Shown piece after piece: positions 60,904-64,000 of a DNA stretch of 64,000 bases; position 1 is the stretch's first letter, and every line of letters begins with the position of its first letter. Under the pieces are notes generated by a model, which saw only the letters and a program-made list of their open reading frames with translations, did not search any database and was not told where the DNA came from. The position numbers and the translations under genes were made by a program. Origin of the DNA: an uncultured Methanomassiliicoccus sp. GTDB lineage: Archaea; Thermoplasmatota; Thermoplasmata; Methanomassiliicoccales; Methanomassiliicoccaceae. The DNA is taken from contig CAJKXZ010000004.1 of assembly GCA_905203995.1 (NCBI GenBank), forward strand, positions 1 to 64,000, given 5' to 3'.

Positions 60904-62295
60904 ATGTCAGAAAAAACGCCTGGGCAGCTTTTAACCGAAAAACTGCTGATGAAACCGGAAAACATCGGACAGAGATCAGCAGAAGAGATTGATAAGGCCA
61001 ATGAGTTCTGCGAAGGCTATAAAAAATTCCTCCGCAATAAAACTGAAAGAGAGGTTGTTGATTATACCATCGAACTTCTCCAAGAAAATGGTTATACTGA
61101 ATTCAAACGTGGTGTAAAATATGCTCCTGGTGACAAGGTCTACAAGAGCAACCGGGGCAAATCCTTGATTATGGTGACTATCGGTAAAGCAGATCTTGCT
61201 GAAGGTCTCCGCTTAGGCGTCAGCCACATCGACAGTCCCCGCTTAGATTTCAAGCCTAATCCCCTTTTTGAAGATACGGAAATGGCTTACTTTAAAACCC
61301 ACTATTACGGCGGGATTAAGAAGTACCAGTGGTTTGCCATTCCCCTTTCGATCCGCGGAACAATTATCTTGAAGGACGGCTCCAGCGTTAAAGTCCGCAT
61401 CGGTGATGAACCAGATGACCCGATTTTCTGCGTTACTGATCTTTTACCGCACCTCGACAAACTGCAGGTTAAAAAACCGGTCGCGGAAGCCTTCTCTGGT
61501 GAAGCGCTCAACCTGCTCATCGGCTGCCAGCCCTTCCGTGATGAAGAAGTGTCGGAAAAAGTTAAACTGAATATCGCTAACATTCTCTTTGAAAAGTACG
61601 GCATCACCGAGAGTGATTTCAACTCGGCAGAACTTTGTGCAGTGCCGGCCTTTGAACCAAAAGATCTGGGCTTTGACCGGGCAATGATCGGTGCTTACGG
61701 TCACGATGACCGTGTCTGCTCCTATACTGCATTAATGGCTGAAATCAACACCAAGAATCCGCAGCACACGACCGTAACCGTCTTTGCTGACAAAGAAGAA
61801 ACTGGCTCTGATGGAAATACGGGTATGAATTCCTTCTTCCTCAAAGATTTCTTAGAGGATCTGGTCTCTGCTTACGGCTTGGAAGTACGTCATGTCTTAG
61901 AAAAATCAAAATGTCTTTCGTGTGATGTCAGCGCGGCCGTTGATCCTGCTTTTGCGGAAGTCTTTGAACGCCGCAATGCTTCGTACATCAATCACGGCGC
62001 CGTGCTGGAAAAATACGGCGGTGGCGGTGGTAAATATAACACCAACGATGCTTCTGCAGAAATGATGGGCTTCATCAGAGCTCTGCTGGATAATGCCAAC
62101 ATCGCCTGGCAGACGGGTGAATTAGGTAAAATTGACATCGGCGGCGGCGGGACTGTAGCAAAGTATGTCTCAACCCACAATGTCGATACGGTCGATCTGG
62201 GAGTGCCCGTTTTATCGATGCACGCGCCCTTTGAGGTCGTTTCTAAATTAGATGTCTACATGACCTATCTGGCTGTAGCAGAATTTTACAAGTGA
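60904..62295 (+). CDS. M18-family aminopeptidase
   Basis: 463 residues from ATG 60904 (MSEKTP). The dinuclear zinc site residues are visible: HIDSPR, YGHDDR, DKEETGS, SCDVSAAVDP and SMHAPFEVVSK. The enzyme removes N-terminal residues from peptides, probably in the cytoplasm as a large oligomer. An in-frame ATG at 60886 is less likely. The end is followed by an efficient terminator. Confidence 0.9.
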   Translation: MSEKTPGQLLTEKLLMKPENIGQRSAEEIDKANEFCEGYKKFLRNKTEREVVDYTIELLQENGYTEFKRGVKYAPGDKVYKSNRGKSLIMVTIGKADLAEGLRLGVSHIDSPRLDFKPNPLFEDTEMAYFKTHYYGGIKKYQWFAIPLSIRGTIILKDGSSVKVRIGDEPDDPIFCVTDLLPHLDKLQVKKPVAEAFSGEALNLLIGCQPFRDEEVSEKVKLNIANILFEKYGITESDFNSAELCAVPAFEPKDLGFDRAMIGAYGHDDRVCSYTALMAEINTKNPQHTTVTVFADKEETGSDGNTGMNSFFLKDFLEDLVSAYGLEVRHVLEKSKCLSCDVSAAVDPAFAEVFERRNASYINHGAVLEKYGGGGGKYNTNDASAEMMGFIRALLDNANIAWQTGELGKIDIGGGGTVAKYVSTHNVDTVDLGVPVLSMHAPFEVVSKLDVYMTYLAVAEFYK

Positions 62296-62330
62296 GTTTT
62301 TCTCACTTTTTTAATTTTTTTTATTTAAAA
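62290..62330 (+). terminator. Terminator of the aminopeptidase gene
   Basis: AAGTGAG (62290-62296) and CTCACTT (62302-62308), with a T5 loop, are followed by TTTTAATTTTTTTT. Confidence 0.8.
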
Positions 62331-62979
62331 CATGATCTAATTCAGGACAAGACGTCCTCATAAAAATATGATAAACTTCGAAACTGCCGGTTTCCATGCC
62401 TAATATTCTTTCTGTCATATACTGCAGCACATCTAAAGACTGTTCAATGGTTTCAATATCGGGATGCTCTTTTATTTTCATCATTGCCGCCCGGATCATC
62501 ATGCTGACGGTGTAGGAACTGTCTTCCGGATAGCGGGTATCAAAAACTCCCTCTTCAATGCCCTGCTGGATAATTTTGCCGAAAGCTGGCACCACCATTT
62601 CATACGCTAGTCTTTCTACTTCCAGATGAAGGTTTTTGTTGCGCGACATGGAAAAATATTTAATTACGGTTTCTGAACGCATACTGACGTCTCTTTGTGA
62701 TTTCAGCAGTTCAATAAAGCGCTCTTCAGCGGTGATATTTTTCATTTCCAAAACTGCAACGATTGAAGATTCAATCTCCTTGAGCATTCGTTGAATTAAA
62801 ATCTCAATCAAATCTTCTTTTGAACCAAAATAATAATAAAATAGTCCCTTGGCAACGCCGACTTTTTTGATGATATCGTCCACCGAAGTGTTTTCGAACC
62901 CTTTCTCACGAAAGAGCTCTTCTGCCGCATTAATTAACTCGGCTTTTCTTTCAGCAGAGATACATTCTTTCTTAGCCAT
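62311..62979 (-). CDS. TetR/AcrR-family regulator
   Basis: 222 residues from ATG 62979 (MAKKECISAERKAELINAAE). The N-terminal HTH is AAEELFREKGFENTSVDDI, then VAKGLFYYYFGSKEDLI. The C-terminal ligand domain is helical. A 17-bp TetR-type operator lies at 63443-63459 upstream of the next gene. An in-frame ATG at 63084 lies within that gene's region and is less likely. Confidence 0.9.
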   Translation of the reverse strand: MAKKECISAERKAELINAAEELFREKGFENTSVDDIIKKVGVAKGLFYYYFGSKEDLIEILIQRMLKEIESSIVAVLEMKNITAEERFIELLKSQRDVSMRSETVIKYFSMSRNKNLHLEVERLAYEMVVPAFGKIIQQGIEEGVFDTRYPEDSSYTVSMMIRAAMMKIKEHPDIETIEQSLDVLQYMTERILGMETGSFEVYHIFMRTSCPELDHVLNKKN

Positions 62980-63031
62980 GCAATCACCAAGGTCTGTGTA
63001 AATTGGGTGGTTATTCTTTGTGATTAATGTG

Positions 63032-63400
63032 TTAGGCTGATTGTCGTACCCAGACATTGTCCGGGAGTCCTTCATACACTCCATATTCCGAATCTGCCTT
63101 TGCTACTGGAGCTTCGATGATCTTAAGGATTTTTTCTTTATCAAGCGTCCAGTAAAACACTCTCCAGGGCCTCCCTGTAAACAGTGTTTCTTCTTCATAC
63201 CGTGAGGAAATTATCTGAAATTCTTCCAGGAAATAGAACATTCCCCGGTCCTCCGGTGTAAGGGCGTTGTCAATCATTTCACTATTGTATCCAAAGTAGT
63301 TTAGGACTCTTTCTGCTAGCTGCCCAGAGGTCTCCGTGTCGATCTTCGATTTCCTCTCGATCGCCGTACGTAGCTCCTCATAAGTAACTGGCCCATACAT
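63032..63400 (-). CDS. DUF6015-like protein
   Basis: 122 residues. The pattern VLNYFGYNSEMIDNALTPED, then RGMFYFLEEF and GRPWRVFYWTL resembles DUF6015, seen in Thermoplasmata-related archaea. No function is known. It is upstream of the TetR regulator on the same strand and next to its likely operator. Confidence 0.6.
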   Translation of the reverse strand: MYGPVTYEELRTAIERKSKIDTETSGQLAERVLNYFGYNSEMIDNALTPEDRGMFYFLEEFQIISSRYEEETLFTGRPWRVFYWTLDKEKILKIIEAPVAKADSEYGVYEGLPDNVWVRQSA

Positions 63401-63442
63401 TTTTTTTCACCTGTTTTAGACAATCCTTCAACTGCTATATTG

Positions 63443-63459
63443 ACTGACTGTCAGTCAGT
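63443..63459. promoter_or_regulatory. TetR-type operator
   Basis: ACTGACTG (63443-63450), one base, then CAGTCAGT (63452-63459): a perfect 8-bp-arm dyad, overlapping the promoter between the DUF6015-like gene and the aconitase X gene. It is the likely site of the 62311 regulator. Confidence 0.7.
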
Positions 63460-63546
63460 AATGAAATAATATCTATTTAAATTTGATGGTTTTCTTCGAT
63501 CTAACATGCACAAGATATTTCACTCTGGACGTCATAACAACCCTAG

Positions 63547-64000
63547 ATGTTTCTAACCAAGGAAGAAGAGCAGATTCTTGCCGGCGAATTCGGTCAAGGA
63601 AAAAAGAAAGCAATGGAGTTGCTAGTAGCTCTGGGAGATATTTATGGAGCAAAACGTTTGATTCCTATCACTTCTGCTCATCTTTCCGGTGTCTCATACA
63701 AAACTATTGGCGAGGGTGGCATTTCCTTTTTGGAAGAGATGTCCGCTGATTCAAAAGTATGTGTGCCCACGACTCTCAACCCGCCGGGCATGGACCGTGA
63801 GAAGTGGCAGGCGATGGGTATTTCTGAACATTTTGCTGAGCGCCAGCATAAGATTATTTCCTGCTATGAAAAACTGGGTGTAACCTCTAACTGTTCCTGC
63901 ACACCTTATTTAGACATCAACGTCCCTCAAATCGGTGAACATGTTTCCTGGGCAGAATCCAGTGCCCTTTCTTATGTTAATTCTGTTATCGGCGCCAAAA
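63547..64000 (+). CDS. Aconitase X-family protein, partial (phosphomevalonate dehydratase large-subunit type)
   Basis: The first 151 codons, running off the window. MFLTKEEEQILAGEFGQG is followed by SAHLSGVSYKTIGEGG, TTLNPPGMD and the cysteine-bearing LGVTSNCSCTPYL. This matches aconitase X (DUF521) proteins. In archaea the family includes the large subunit of phosphomevalonate dehydratase of the modified mevalonate pathway. The small subunit is not in view. The start has no strong ribosome-binding site. Confidence 0.82.
   Translation, partial: MFLTKEEEQILAGEFGQGKKKAMELLVALGDIYGAKRLIPITSAHLSGVSYKTIGEGGISFLEEMSADSKVCVPTTLNPPGMDREKWQAMGISEHFAERQHKIISCYEKLGVTSNCSCTPYLDINVPQIGEHVSWAESSALSYVNSVIGAK

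Overview
The window is a piece of an archaeal chromosome. The evidence is an Rpo7-Spt4-GTP-dependent dephospho-CoA kinase-S24e-S27ae operon, deoxyhypusine synthase, a tRNA gene with a bulge-helix-bulge intron, TATA-box promoters with short or no leaders, and frequent TTG/GTG starts behind GGAGG or GGTGA ribosome-binding sites. A methyl-cobamide:CoM methyltransferase-type protein with an HTH_10 regulator, BspA-like surface proteins, a DUF6015-like protein and near absence of TAG stops point to a host-associated Methanomassiliicoccales (Methanomethylophilaceae-like) methanogen. That placement is inference.

Layout. 1-8.3 kb: a 24-bp tandem repeat at the edge, a radical SAM protein, a leucine-rich surface protein, an array of hairpins, and on the minus strand a FecBCD/BtuFCD-type importer whose permease is fused to an extracellular beta-propeller. 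8.3-22.7 kb: two regulated promoters drive secreted proteins built from leucine-rich repeats, Big_2, InlB-type repeats, beta-propellers and a transcobalamin-like (DUF4430-type) domain. 22.7-29.2 kb: a second importer operon in which propeller and permease are separate genes, ending in a zinc-ribbon-array protein. 29.5-34.3 kb: a second zinc-ribbon protein, a DUF4443-like HTH protein, a NifH-NifD fusion and a NifK-like partner. 34.3-64 kb: mostly housekeeping and energy genes: trehalose synthesis plus a sugar porter, deoxyhypusine synthase, a thymidylate-kinase-like protein, tandem-domain PPK2, a CPA2 antiporter, H+-pyrophosphatase, the rpo7/spt4/ribosomal operon, ProC, tRNA-Arg, a UvrA2-like protein, a methyltransferase/regulator/MFS group, an M18 aminopeptidase, TetR and HxlR regulators, and the start of an aconitase X-type gene.

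The 8-34 kb block looks like one system. Surface proteins carrying transcobalamin-like domains could capture a ligand, the two importers with tethered propellers could bring it in, and the nitrogenase-like enzyme could reduce it. The reductase has three cluster cysteines in the NifD-like part, only one canonical cysteine in the NifK-like part, and no visible FeMo-cofactor cysteine. That pattern resembles tetrapyrrole reductases of the DPOR type more than nitrogenase. Candidate operators of the form TTGGA-N7-TCCAA lie at promoters across the block. The substrate is not known; a corrinoid or other tetrapyrrole is the leading inference.
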